64,000 nucleotides of DNA from JBMOKU01 sp049324315 (GTDB taxonomy: Bacteria > Bacillota > Clostridia > Peptostreptococcales > Thermotaleaceae). The notes below the pieces were generated by a model. It saw only the letters and a list, made by a program, of their open reading frames with translations. It did not search any database and was not told the DNA's origin. Location: assembly GCA_049324315.1 (NCBI GenBank), contig JBMOKU010000009.1, forward strand, positions 61,720 to 125,719. The letters run 5' to 3'. Positions 24,536-33,957 of this stretch are shown here, one piece after another. The first letter of the stretch is position 1, and every line of letters begins with the position of its first letter. Made by a program: the position numbers and the translations under genes.

Positions 24536-25522
24536 ATGGGTATAAAAGGAACCTTTAAAAAACAAATGTTAAAGGCTTTTGTAGTACCAAAGATGAATAA
24601 GGTGATTAAAGAGGAGCGCATTTTGTTTGAAAAAGCGAATTCAATAAAGTCGATTGAAAACTCACCGAACCGATTTGAAATTCTGTATGAAATGATTAAT
24701 TTTGATAGTGACAATGCTAAATTACCAGGATTTCCCAATACTGTTCCTATTATCGGAAATAGTATACTGGATATTGTAACTACCTTAAAATCTTTAGATG
24801 CATCCCATAAGGATTTTAAGAAAAAGATTTCTGAAAAAGATCTTGAAGATCTTGAAAATTATTGCATAACTATAGGGGTTGGAAGCATTGGTTATACAAG
24901 AATTCCAAGAGGATTTATTTTTAAAGGATACGCCGTCCAATATCCCAATGCAATTGTATTCACAATGGAGATGAATAAGGATGTCTTAGATCAAACTCCT
25001 TCACATAAAACAGGAATAATGGTTCATGAAACTTATAACAAACTTGGAAAAATATCTTTGAAAATAACGGAATTTCTAAGAAACAGAGGCTACAATGCTC
25101 ATTCAGGGCATCCACTCATGGGACAAGTACTTTATCCTGCCCTTGCTGAAAGTGCTGGTCTTGGTTATCACGGAAAACACGGATTATTGATTACACCTGA
25201 ATTTGGGCCAAGAGTTAGACTTGCGGCAGTTTATACCGATATTGAGAATTTTCCTGTAGTTACCCAAAATCCTCATGTATGGATTGAGGATTTTTGTAAT
25301 AGATGTAAGCTTTGCGTCCGTAAGTGTCCAGGAAAAGCAATATATGTTGAAAACATAGAATACGGCGAGGGGCTGCAAAAAACCATAGATAGCAATCGTT
25401 GCTTCAAAGTTTTTTCAGAGCAGCATGGGTGTAGTGTGTGCTTGAAAAACTGTCCTTTTAATCAGATCGGTTACGATAAATGTAAAAAAGGGGTACCAGC
25501 TTACAACTTACTTGAAGAATAA
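24536..25522 (+). CDS. QueG/reductive-dehalogenase-like 4Fe-4S protein
   Basis: A 328-residue iron-sulfur protein. The C-terminal part has two clusters: CNRCKLCVRKCPG (CxxCxxCxxxCP, about residue 260) and CSVCLKNCPF (about 301). The upstream region 'GYNAHSGHPLMGQVLYPALAESAGLGYHGKHGLLITPEFGPRVRLAAVYTD' matches the domain shared by epoxyqueuosine reductase QueG and reductive dehalogenases, in which cobalamin binds. It is not canonical QueG, since the N-terminal half differs, so the substrate is unknown. No signal peptide. It is controlled by the adjacent TetR, which suggests an inducible reductase acting on a small or toxic compound (inference). GAAAGGATGAAG precedes the ATG. Confidence 0.8.
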   Translation: MGIKGTFKKQMLKAFVVPKMNKVIKEERILFEKANSIKSIENSPNRFEILYEMINFDSDNAKLPGFPNTVPIIGNSILDIVTTLKSLDASHKDFKKKISEKDLEDLENYCITIGVGSIGYTRIPRGFIFKGYAVQYPNAIVFTMEMNKDVLDQTPSHKTGIMVHETYNKLGKISLKITEFLRNRGYNAHSGHPLMGQVLYPALAESAGLGYHGKHGLLITPEFGPRVRLAAVYTDIENFPVVTQNPHVWIEDFCNRCKLCVRKCPGKAIYVENIEYGEGLQKTIDSNRCFKVFSEQHGCSVCLKNCPFNQIGYDKCKKGVPAYNLLEE

Positions 25523-25535
25523 TGGAGGGATTAAA

Positions 25536-25592
25536 ATGGCAAAAAGAGTGGGATTGTTTGGAGATATCAATTACAGAAGGTTGCTTATCTAA
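25536..25592 (+). pseudogene. Truncated gene start (18 codons)
   Basis: A well-placed GGAGGG and ATG start a frame MAKRVGLFGDINYRRLLI that stops after 18 codons, right where the terminator/LysM-tail module (25596-25678) begins. It looks like the 5' end of a gene cut by the same kind of rearrangement seen at 22252. The parent gene cannot be identified. Confidence 0.45.
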
Positions 25593-25595
25593 TAG

Positions 25596-25635
25596 AAAGA
25601 AGAAAGGTAAGTAAAAACTTGCCCTTCTTCTTTTT
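25596..25635. terminator. Terminator beside a LysM-tail fragment
   Basis: AAAGAAGAAAGGTAAG and CTTGCCCTTCTTCTTT form a stem with one mismatch, followed by T residues on the plus strand. It is the likely end of the QueG-like transcript. Confidence 0.75.
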
Positions 25636-25639
25636 AACT

Positions 25640-25678
25640 TTATCTAGGGATGAGTAGCTTTTGACCTACATAAATCTC
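25640..25678 (-). pseudogene. LysM-tail fragment, shortest copy
   Basis: The minus-strand frame EIYVGQKLLIPR-stop matches the last twelve residues of the intact LysM domain (MIYVGQKLLIPG). The homology ends at about 25678. The adjoining terminator is of the same family as at the other copies. Confidence 0.7.
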
Positions 25679-26440
25679 AAGGGGTTTTAATCGAATTTGA
25701 AATCGAATATAGCGTGTATACGAATTATTATCTAATAGTATGAAAATTCAAACTTTAACGAACAAAGATCATTGACTTGCTATTCAAGGGGTGGTAAAAT
25801 TTTAGGAAGTATCATACTGTGGAGATTAGTACTGAACAATGGAATTTTGTATTAAATTATGAAACGACATATAGGACGAAAATGATGAATAGCGTTCATG
25901 TTTTTTGGTAGCGTATTAAAAATTAGAAAGTACTGATCTGTTAGGCGTATATAGGATTATTATAGGGTAGTCTTTTTTTGATAATTTACATCCCGTCATA
26001 GATATTTTGCATGTGAAGGGAGAAAAGAATATGAAAAAGGTTTTATCGATCTTTTCTGTATTTTTATACTGCTTACGGAGATCGATACAAAAACAGTAGT
26101 TTAAGTCAAAGGGTTGATTCTTGTATGTAGAGGAGGCAATCCTTTAATTTACTTAACGACTATTACACACTATTGAAATAAACATTGATGGAATTCTTCA
26201 GCAGATGGAAAGCCACAAGGCGAAGTCTTGGAAAACGTTAACATTATTAAGACCTGTCTGGCAGAATCCTATTAGTCTGTACAGATAAAATAAGGAGATA
26301 CAAGTGACATAGCTGTCATGAATATACCAATGGGAAAAAAGCTGCAGATGCGGAAATCATATAGAACTGTTTGCAAAAGAAAACAAGGTGCAATGGACAA
26401 ATTTGAAGCCTACTGTCTACATAAAATCGAGGGGGACACC
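25679..26440. other. Long intergenic region with decayed sequence
   Basis: About 760 bases without an intact gene. At 26032 an ATG with GGGAGAAAAG upstream opens MKKVLSIFSVFLYCL, a signal-peptide-like start that stops after 22 codons, so it is probably a broken exported-protein gene. The remainder is AT-rich and I see no other feature. The promoter for the regulator at 26441 should lie in the last part. Confidence 0.4.
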
Positions 26441-28753
26441 ATGAATAGTAAATCAAATTCTTTTATAGGCATGTTTAAATGGAAGAGCATTTTCACAAAA
26501 ATTTTTATGGTACTTATTTTTTTATCAATTATTATGATGCTTTTCTTCGGCTATTTTACAAATTATATTACCTTAAAAACCCATCAAGAAAAAATTAATT
26601 CTTCTAATCTATCATTATTAAAACAAGTAAGTGATACTGCAGATATTACTTTCTTTTTACTATCTCAGAATATGACACAAAGTATGTGGGATGATGATTT
26701 AATACAATACATGATAAATCCCCAGGAATATTGTCAGGACAGGGATTATCGCATTATTCGCCTCTTGAATAGTAGTGTGCTTAACATACCACTTGTCAAA
26801 GAAGCGTATTTTTATTCACCTATAGCTGACATGGTGTTTTCTTCTGACGGAACCATAAAAGAAAAATCCGTATTCGAGGATGCCTCTATTTTGAATGAGC
26901 ATTTGAACAATGGAAAAGGAAGAAGGACACAATTGAGCAAAGATACTTTTTCTGAAGTGTTTTATGAAGAAGGACGATTGTTTATTGCTCAAGATCTAAT
27001 TATATCTGCCCATATAGGAACATTAATATATGAAATAGATCAAGGAGAATTTTATGACACGATTGGAGCAAAAAACTCAGCCGATGAGACAATTTATATT
27101 TTTCAAAAAGATAATAGGATGTTATTTGAAAGTATATTATCCCGTCAGTCCTCCAAGTTGATTAAGTTTCAAAATCAAAATCAATTCTTAACGAATGCCG
27201 CACATTCGATAGATAAGCAAAAGAAGTATTATCTGTACACCTCTGAAGTTAGTGGCTGGAAGTATATTAAAGCTATGGATTACAATCGGTTAAAGATAAC
27301 GACAAAGGATATTCTTCCATTAATATTGCCGGCTTTTTTATTGTTTTTCTTTTTTAGCATATTGTTTTCATTATATATTACAAAAGAAATATATAAACCG
27401 ATTAATCGATTAATGAATTTTATAACCGGCTCAAGGAAGATAGATTTATCTTCTAAGAAAGCAAGAAATGAAATTGATTATATAGAATTGGCATATTCCG
27501 ATGCTATTTATAAAAATGACCATCTAGCAGGAATTATGTGCAATTTGGCACAGGATGTCATGGAGCAATTGCTTCGGAATTTATTGATGGGGAAACAGTT
27601 TACCGATGAACATATGGGAGAGACCTTGGAAGGCATTGGAAATCCAGTGGCTATAGATAATCGCTATGTTGTATTAGCTGCAAAGATAAAAGCGGGAAAA
27701 GATGTATTTGTCAAGTCGGTTGAAGCAAATCTTTACTTTTTGAGCGTAAGCGGAATCATAGAAAGCCTACAGGAAGATAATTGTAAAATATATTGCATAC
27801 ATATGGAGAAGGATATAATTGGTATCGTATTAAGCTTTCTAAAGGAAGACGGAGCTATAAATATAAAGAGAAAAATATCTCAGGTAAAGCATAGCATTAT
27901 TCAAAATATGCAAAATTCTTCCTATCAAGTATTGATAGGGATAGGAAAAATATACAATCATTTAAATGACATTCAATATTCCTATTATGAAGCTTTAGAG
28001 GTCATCAATGACATGTTATGTCCTAAATACCAATCCAGTGATATTATTTCGAAAGCGAGTTCGGAAGGATTGGAAAACATGGAATTCACAAGAAATAGAA
28101 AAAACTATTACCTAACCAGGGTGAAGCATATTATTCAAGCGTCAACGGAGGGAGATCAAAAAAAGGCTGAGCTATTATTGGAGAGAGTTTTATCGGAAAT
28201 TGCAAATGCAGGGGATGACATAAATACTGTAAAGAAATGTTATGAAACCGTATTAGATGAATTAATGGATAAACTACTTTCTTTTCGTATGGATATGAAA
28301 GAAACAGATGAATTAAAGAGTAAACCCGATATTATAGAAGCAAAAGATATTGAGCAGATGCGGAAAATAGCATGGGACTTTGGACATGAGGCCATTTATT
28401 TGATAGGAAATTATAGCAGTAAGAACAGATATAGGTATATTGAAGAGGCAAAAAGGTATATTTCAAATAATTATGCAAATAGCAACTTATCATTGAATGA
28501 GATCAGTGAGTATATTGGAATCAACCCTTCTTATTTCAGTGATTTATTCAGGGAAATTACAAATGAATCATTTTCTAGCTACTTAAACTCTATACGCGTA
28601 AAGAAAGCAAAAGACTTTTTGAAAATGACAAAACTTACTATTCAGGATATAGGATATAAATGTGGATTTAACTCAGCACAGAATTTTAATCGGGTTTTTA
28701 AGAAATATGCCCAAATAACACCCAAACAATATAGGGATTCCCAAAAACATTAA
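26441..28753 (+). CDS. Membrane-bound AraC-type regulator with extracellular sensor domain
   Basis: A 770-residue protein: first membrane helix (about residues 20-45), an extracellular domain of about 250 residues, a second helix (about 290-315: ILPLILPAFLLFFFFSILFSLYI), a short HAMP-like linker, a cytoplasmic region of about 350 residues, and a C-terminal AraC double helix-turn-helix (about 670-770: LSLNEISEYIGINPSYFSDLF and IGYKCGFNSAQNFNRVFKK). This one-component layout is typical of Firmicute regulators that sense extracellular sugars or aromatics. The ATG at 26441 follows GAGGGGG; an earlier in-frame ATG at 26318 would add 41 residues before the hydrophobic start and has no better site. 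It probably controls the downstream DctP-like and esterase genes. Confidence 0.88.
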   Translation: MNSKSNSFIGMFKWKSIFTKIFMVLIFLSIIMMLFFGYFTNYITLKTHQEKINSSNLSLLKQVSDTADITFFLLSQNMTQSMWDDDLIQYMINPQEYCQDRDYRIIRLLNSSVLNIPLVKEAYFYSPIADMVFSSDGTIKEKSVFEDASILNEHLNNGKGRRTQLSKDTFSEVFYEEGRLFIAQDLIISAHIGTLIYEIDQGEFYDTIGAKNSADETIYIFQKDNRMLFESILSRQSSKLIKFQNQNQFLTNAAHSIDKQKKYYLYTSEVSGWKYIKAMDYNRLKITTKDILPLILPAFLLFFFFSILFSLYITKEIYKPINRLMNFITGSRKIDLSSKKARNEIDYIELAYSDAIYKNDHLAGIMCNLAQDVMEQLLRNLLMGKQFTDEHMGETLEGIGNPVAIDNRYVVLAAKIKAGKDVFVKSVEANLYFLSVSGIIESLQEDNCKIYCIHMEKDIIGIVLSFLKEDGAINIKRKISQVKHSIIQNMQNSSYQVLIGIGKIYNHLNDIQYSYYEALEVINDMLCPKYQSSDIISKASSEGLENMEFTRNRKNYYLTRVKHIIQASTEGDQKKAELLLERVLSEIANAGDDINTVKKCYETVLDELMDKLLSFRMDMKETDELKSKPDIIEAKDIEQMRKIAWDFGHEAIYLIGNYSSKNRYRYIEEAKRYISNNYANSNLSLNEISEYIGINPSYFSDLFREITNESFSSYLNSIRVKKAKDFLKMTKLTIQDIGYKCGFNSAQNFNRVFKKYAQITPKQYRDSQKH

Positions 28754-28877
28754 CAATTTATTAGAAAATGAACATTTTTTTGAATGATCCAAACCATTGT
28801 TTATAATCCCAAGATATCACTATTTTGGAAAAATCCATGGGAATATATAATTAAAAAAGAAAAGGACAGAAAAGAAG

Positions 28878-29978
28878 ATGAAAAAGATGATTCGAGTGGT
28901 ATGCAAAAAAGAAAAGATTGTTTTTGTTTATTTAGCATTTACTTTGCTTCTTCTCTTTGGATTCAGCGTATGTAGCATCTACAACGGGGATTTAAAAGAA
29001 ACAACCGTCGCTGAAGACGGGCTTAAAGATAATTCCCTGGAAGATACCTCAAAAAATTCCGAATGTGAGGAACTTGTTTTTTCTGTGGCATGTTCAGGAA
29101 ATTTCCCATCAGAACAATTTGAGAGGATCGGGGATTTTTCCAATCAAAAGATAAAAATTAATTACTACCCAAATGGAATACTTGGTGATGACAGGACCAT
29201 TATTAAAGGTGTTCAGAACGGGAGCATTTCCATTATGGCAGGAGCTCCTGCCGGACAGATTGAAGTTGTACCGGAATTGGCACTCTTAGATATCCCGGGA
29301 GTATTTAAGGACATTGAAAGCTGCAATGAGGCGTTAATGGGAGAACTTTTTCATAAGTTTCAAACTTATTACAACAAAGCGGGACTGGAGCTGCTTTCCT
29401 ATCGAACAAATGGCTTTCGGGAATTGACAAGCAATAGAGCCATATATTCGGTAGAAGATTTTAAGGATCTTAAAATTAGAACCATGGAAAATCCATATCA
29501 TGAGGCATACTGGAAAGCTTTAGGTGCAGATGTGATATCAATGCCATTTGGCAGTATATATTTTTCATTACAGCAAGGGAAAATCCATGCCCAGGAAAAC
29601 CTATTGGCAAGTGCATTTCGAGGCAATATTCCAGAAGTACAAAAATATTTAATCTATACCCATCATATTCCATTTATTAATACATATGTGATGAATAAAA
29701 AATTGTATGACTCTCTGTCAAAAGAAGAGCAAAGGATATTAAAAGATTTTTTTACCTATCAAAATGATAAGGCAGTGGAAAATTCAGAGAGTGATAATAA
29801 AAATTATAAGGATGCATGTATAGAGGAGTACGGTATGCAGGTAATTTATCCAGAAGAAACTTTACTTCAACAGATGGAAAAGGCGAATGAAGAAGTTATC
29901 CATATGCTGAAGAAAGACCTGGGGGCGGAAGTTGTTGAAGAATACCTTCAGATCATACAAAAATGGCGTAAGCAGTGA
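28878..29978 (+). CDS. DctP-like TRAP solute-binding protein, orphan
   Basis: A 366-residue protein of the DctP family with an N-terminal hydrophobic anchor (about residues 13-33) ending near Cys. Family features are 'FSNQKIKINYYPNGILGDDR', 'MAGAPAGQIEVVPELALLDIPGVF', 'VEDFKDLKIRTMENP' (with the ligand-binding Arg) and 'SLQQGKIHAQENLL'. No dctQ or dctM gene is nearby, unlike the complete operon at 10551-13414. It follows a membrane AraC regulator, so it may serve as the sensor's ligand-presenting partner, or work with permeases encoded elsewhere. The ribosome binding site is weak (AGAAAAGAAG). Confidence 0.85.
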   Translation: MKKMIRVVCKKEKIVFVYLAFTLLLLFGFSVCSIYNGDLKETTVAEDGLKDNSLEDTSKNSECEELVFSVACSGNFPSEQFERIGDFSNQKIKINYYPNGILGDDRTIIKGVQNGSISIMAGAPAGQIEVVPELALLDIPGVFKDIESCNEALMGELFHKFQTYYNKAGLELLSYRTNGFRELTSNRAIYSVEDFKDLKIRTMENPYHEAYWKALGADVISMPFGSIYFSLQQGKIHAQENLLASAFRGNIPEVQKYLIYTHHIPFINTYVMNKKLYDSLSKEEQRILKDFFTYQNDKAVENSESDNKNYKDACIEEYGMQVIYPEETLLQQMEKANEEVIHMLKKDLGAEVVEEYLQIIQKWRKQ

Positions 29979-30115
29979 TAAGAGGATTAAAATTGCAATT
30001 TTAATATATAAGAAAAAGGTTAGAAATTCTTAAAATGAAAGAGAGGAGAAAACGTATTAAGGTTTTGACATCAATGAGTTAAAGTACTGCAAAGTTAAAA
30101 ATCTAAGAAAGGGAA

Positions 30116-31960
30116 GTGGGAGAATTGAATAATAATTTTAAGAAAAATATCATCGCACTTTTTATATCAATTCTAATGGTATTTGGAATGGTAACAGCTT
30201 CTTTTGCACTAGATATAAAGTACTTTTCTGAAAATGATTTTGAAATGTTGAAAGAAGCATTTGATCCAAGTGACCCTACAAATATTTACTATGAGGGAAT
30301 GTTTGAGCAGACTGTCACTGTAAACGAAAAAGAAAGAACCTTGAAGATTTATTTACCTAAAGATATAACCTTCTGTGATTTTTCTGTTTTTGTGGCTGTA
30401 CCATCTGGTGTTGATACTGTGGATTTTCTGGAAGAAAGCGGATGGATTGATATTGCAGAAAAAAATAATCTGTATTTGGTAGCCTTCGAACCAGATAATA
30501 AAGTTTGGGATGCGGCTGCGGTAAAAGATGAATTAGCTTATATGACAGCCGTTTCTAAAAAAACCTCAGAAAGAACTTTTTATGATTTATATACTTCAAA
30601 TTATTATTTTGTTGGATATGGTGAAGGTGGAGAATTGCTTCAAAAGTATATTATGGCAAACCCTACATTATGTTCAGGATTGGCTATTTTTGATGGCAGT
30701 GAAATAGAATCTTCGTATTTGAAGACAATGACAGAAACGATGGCAGCAGATAAAAAGACACCTGTTTCAGGGGTGAAGGTACCTGTTTTGTTAGTGAATA
30801 AAAAGACCTCAATCCAGACAAATGAGGTATTAAAATACTGGCTGAATGCAAATGATTGTGAAGATACTACATATAGTACAGATTTGGCTACGGTCTATCT
30901 TCAATCTATGATGAAGAATACTTCTAATGTGGAAACACAGCCAGTTAGTTCGGTACAGACGATCAATAAAAAAATATCCTATACAGATGCAAGCTTTAAT
31001 AATAAAGTTTGGGATGAATTTCTATCAAAGGCAGGAAAATACTCTGGTAATGGATTGACAAGCTTAAGAGCTATGTATACGCCGGAAGAAATAGGCGCAG
31101 TTAAAAAAGAAATATCGATAGATGGCAATTACCGTTATTGGTATGAGTATGTACCTACCTGTGCGAGGGATGGAAAAAGCAGCGTACAATTACCTGTTGT
31201 TCTTGTCCTTCATGGTCAGCTCCAAAAGGGTGGTATTTATGTGAATTATACAGAATGGTTTAAGGTTGCAGAAGAAAACGGTTTCATCGTTGAGTTTTTA
31301 AGTGCGTTTCCTTACAATGGAACATCAGCAGCGCCGGTTGGACTAAGTGATGAGATTAAAGGTATTCCTAAACCAAACTGGAACCTTAGTGATAATCCAG
31401 ATATGGTAAATGATGTGGCATATATCAAGAAAGTGATCGAAGAAGCAAAGATAAACCATAATGTTAATGCAGGCAAAGTATATATAACCGGTCACTCCCT
31501 TGGCTCGTTTATGACGAATTATATGTCAGCTTGTTATCCAGAGTTATTTGCTGCAGCTGCATCTACATCTGGTATTATGCCAGGCTCAACTGTGGTAGAC
31601 GGCATTGCATCGGCGCCTGCAAATGAGAATACTGAGTATGAAATTCCTACGTGGTTAATGACCGGACAATATGATATTCCGCCATTTATTCCTCAAGGCA
31701 AGGCAGCAGTACAGTATTTTATCAATAGAACAAAGGGTATTATCAATAAAGACAATCCATATACCTATAGCGTTGACCAATATGATACGGAAGTCTATGT
31801 AAATGAAGAGGGTGTGCCTATGGCCCAATATTCATTCGTTGAAGGCAAAGGTCATTTAACGGTCCCAACTGAGCCTAGATTAATGTGGGGGTTTTTATCT
31901 AAATTTACGAGAGCAGAAGATGGAAGTATTCTTTATATGCAAGATGAAATTAAACAATAG
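30116..31960 (+). CDS. Secreted double alpha/beta-hydrolase esterase (CE1/PHB-depolymerase-like), paralogue 1
   Basis: A 614-residue exported protein: signal peptide (to about residue 33), an N-terminal half with a hydrolase-like elbow in which the nucleophile is lost (VGYGEGG), and a C-terminal esterase domain (about 345-600). The C-terminal domain has 'LPVVLVLHGQ', 'GFIVEFLSAFPYNG', the nucleophile elbow TGHSLGS and a late 'GKGHLTVP' His, as in CE1/PHB-depolymerase-type enzymes such as feruloyl esterases. The start could be this GTG or the TTG at 30125; both have GGG-rich sites. It is followed 12 bases later by a paralogue with the same layout. It probably cleaves an ester in plant or polymer material (inference). 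Confidence 0.85.
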   Translation: MGELNNNFKKNIIALFISILMVFGMVTASFALDIKYFSENDFEMLKEAFDPSDPTNIYYEGMFEQTVTVNEKERTLKIYLPKDITFCDFSVFVAVPSGVDTVDFLEESGWIDIAEKNNLYLVAFEPDNKVWDAAAVKDELAYMTAVSKKTSERTFYDLYTSNYYFVGYGEGGELLQKYIMANPTLCSGLAIFDGSEIESSYLKTMTETMAADKKTPVSGVKVPVLLVNKKTSIQTNEVLKYWLNANDCEDTTYSTDLATVYLQSMMKNTSNVETQPVSSVQTINKKISYTDASFNNKVWDEFLSKAGKYSGNGLTSLRAMYTPEEIGAVKKEISIDGNYRYWYEYVPTCARDGKSSVQLPVVLVLHGQLQKGGIYVNYTEWFKVAEENGFIVEFLSAFPYNGTSAAPVGLSDEIKGIPKPNWNLSDNPDMVNDVAYIKKVIEEAKINHNVNAGKVYITGHSLGSFMTNYMSACYPELFAAAASTSGIMPGSTVVDGIASAPANENTEYEIPTWLMTGQYDIPPFIPQGKAAVQYFINRTKGIINKDNPYTYSVDQYDTEVYVNEEGVPMAQYSFVEGKGHLTVPTEPRLMWGFLSKFTRAEDGSILYMQDEIKQ

Positions 31961-31972
31961 AAGGGGGCGGTT

Positions 31973-33805
31973 ATGATGAGTAGAAAGTGCATAGTAGCAA
32001 TGGCTTTAACAGCGATTATGTTGATCGCCATGGTGACTCCGGTGGCTGCTGCCAATCTAGGAACAGGGGGGAACAACAAACTGGCAGCGACCCCATTTCC
32101 AGAGAATATTGATTTGGCAGGTTTGTTGGGAACAGAGGACAAGACAGCTGTGCTGCCCCAGTATTTTGTGGGATTGTATGAGCAGAAGATTGCTGTTGGA
32201 GATACGACACGAACTGTAAAAGCCTATATTCCTGAAACCGCAAAGCAGGGGTGTAACAGTCTGTACCTAGCGGTACCAGAAGGCGTAGATACTATCAAAT
32301 TTATGGAAGACAGTGGTTGGATGAAGATTGCAAAAGAACATAATTTTATTCTGTTTGCATTTGAACCAGTGAATGAAGTGTGGATGGAATCAGATTTGGA
32401 ATATATTCAGAAGGCATTTGCTCAAATCAACAATCGTCTGTACTATAACTTCATCATGGGTAACTATTATTTTGTGGGATACAGTGACGGCGGAACACTT
32501 CTTCAAAAATATATTATGAAGAATCCAAAGCTTGCTGCAGGTATGGCAATCTTTAATGGCAGTGAAAATATTAGTAAAGAGTATATGGATCAAGTTGGGT
32601 CAGAGCCATCTGATGATCCTAATTTACCAAAATCAGAAGTAGCAGCACCTGTATGGATTATTTCTCATAAGATTACCCCTAATACACAAAAAGTAATTAA
32701 CTATTGGTTTAATGCCAACGATTGTGAAGAAACTGCATATAAGTTTGATGATGGAACTATGTACAAGCAGACACAAGTAGGCTCAAAAAGTGATCTCAAT
32801 GAGCAACCAGTAGCTAAACTTCAAGTAACTGAGAAGGCAATAAGTTATACGAATGAAAAATTTAATACGAAGGTTTGGGAAGATTTCTTATCTACAACAA
32901 GTCGTTTTGGCTCCAATATATATAATAATGCATTAAGGGCAACGGCTGACTTTGATGCCCTAGGCATTGAAGAACATACCATGTCATTAGATGGTTATAC
33001 AAGACAGTGGTATGAATATGTACCAACCTATGCAAGGGGAAAAGGCGTAAAGCTTCCGTTGGTTGTTGCTTTGCATGGAAGCGGGCAGACTGGAGAAATA
33101 TTTGTTGGATATACAGAATGGTATAAGGTGGCTGAAGAAAGAGGCTTCATCGTAATATTCCCAACTGCAGCAATGAGTGCCAGCAGTGGAGGTGGCGTAC
33201 AAGGAGCACCAAGGCCTACATTCAATTTTGACGGAAGCTCATCAGTAGATGATATAAAATTTGTGGATGAATTAGTAAAGAATGTGAAGGCTCGCAATAA
33301 TGTAGATAATACGAGAGTATATATTTCTGGACAATCTGCTGGTTCGATGATGACACAACGTATAGCACTTTACCTTCCAAAGGTATTTGCAGCAGCAGGT
33401 TCCACTTCCGGCTCCATAATGGGAATCAGTGGTGAGAATTATCAGTTCCCATCGGATATGAATGAAAAGTATCAAATGCCTGTACGTTTATTTATGGGTC
33501 AATATGATTTGTTTGGCGGCGGTAGCTTGGTAAAAAATACGGATGCAAAAGCAACATTAGCCTATTGGATTAAACGAAACAATGCAGGCGATGGGGAAAA
33601 ACCACTTACCTATAAAAAGGGCCTTTATACGAATCTTGTTTATGTAAATGATAAGCATATCCCAATGGTAGAATACACAATCACTGCAAATCGGGGGCAT
33701 AATTGCGTCCCTCAGGAAATGTGGGAGCTTTGGGATGAATGGTTCTGTAAATATTCAAGAACTGAAGACGGAATGGTACGATACATGGGTCAAAAGGTGA
33801 ATTAA
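31973..33805 (+). CDS. Secreted double alpha/beta-hydrolase esterase (CE1/PHB-depolymerase-like), paralogue 2
   Basis: A 610-residue exported paralogue of the preceding protein, aligned end to end (shared YYFVGY..GG.LLQKYIM.NP, RYWYEYVPT / RQWYEYVPT, YTEW.KVAEE.GFIV). Signal peptide to about residue 27. Here both halves keep a Ser in the elbow: VGYSDGG in the N-terminal half and SGQSAGS in the C-terminal half, with 'NRGHNCVP' supplying the late His. So paralogue 2 may have two active sites and paralogue 1 one. AGGGGGCGG precedes ATG. A long terminator follows (33835-33886), closing the operon. Confidence 0.87.
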   Translation: MMSRKCIVAMALTAIMLIAMVTPVAAANLGTGGNNKLAATPFPENIDLAGLLGTEDKTAVLPQYFVGLYEQKIAVGDTTRTVKAYIPETAKQGCNSLYLAVPEGVDTIKFMEDSGWMKIAKEHNFILFAFEPVNEVWMESDLEYIQKAFAQINNRLYYNFIMGNYYFVGYSDGGTLLQKYIMKNPKLAAGMAIFNGSENISKEYMDQVGSEPSDDPNLPKSEVAAPVWIISHKITPNTQKVINYWFNANDCEETAYKFDDGTMYKQTQVGSKSDLNEQPVAKLQVTEKAISYTNEKFNTKVWEDFLSTTSRFGSNIYNNALRATADFDALGIEEHTMSLDGYTRQWYEYVPTYARGKGVKLPLVVALHGSGQTGEIFVGYTEWYKVAEERGFIVIFPTAAMSASSGGGVQGAPRPTFNFDGSSSVDDIKFVDELVKNVKARNNVDNTRVYISGQSAGSMMTQRIALYLPKVFAAAGSTSGSIMGISGENYQFPSDMNEKYQMPVRLFMGQYDLFGGGSLVKNTDAKATLAYWIKRNNAGDGEKPLTYKKGLYTNLVYVNDKHIPMVEYTITANRGHNCVPQEMWELWDEWFCKYSRTEDGMVRYMGQKVN

Positions 33806-33834
33806 AAAGTTCTCTCCATTTATTTTATAGAAAA

Positions 33835-33886
33835 ACAAAGCAAAATGGCAGATACAATGAATTTTGTATCTGCCATTTTGCTTTGT
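33835..33886 (+). terminator. Strong terminator after the esterase pair
   Basis: Two perfect 23-base arms (ACAAAGCAAAATGGCAGAT... and its complement) around a 6-base loop. It lies between convergent genes, so it probably acts in both directions. The long perfect stem would also be an RNase III-type substrate. Confidence 0.88.
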
Positions 33887-33957
33887 CTATGAGAACGGCC
33901 AGCAAAGCTGCAAGTCTGAACAAAAAACCAGGTTTCAAAAAAATTTTTAGTACCTGT

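Noticed and set aside
28784..28975. Plus-strand 63-codon frame before the orphan DctP gene
   Set aside because: It overlaps the DctP start in another frame and has no ribosome binding site or recognisable domain.
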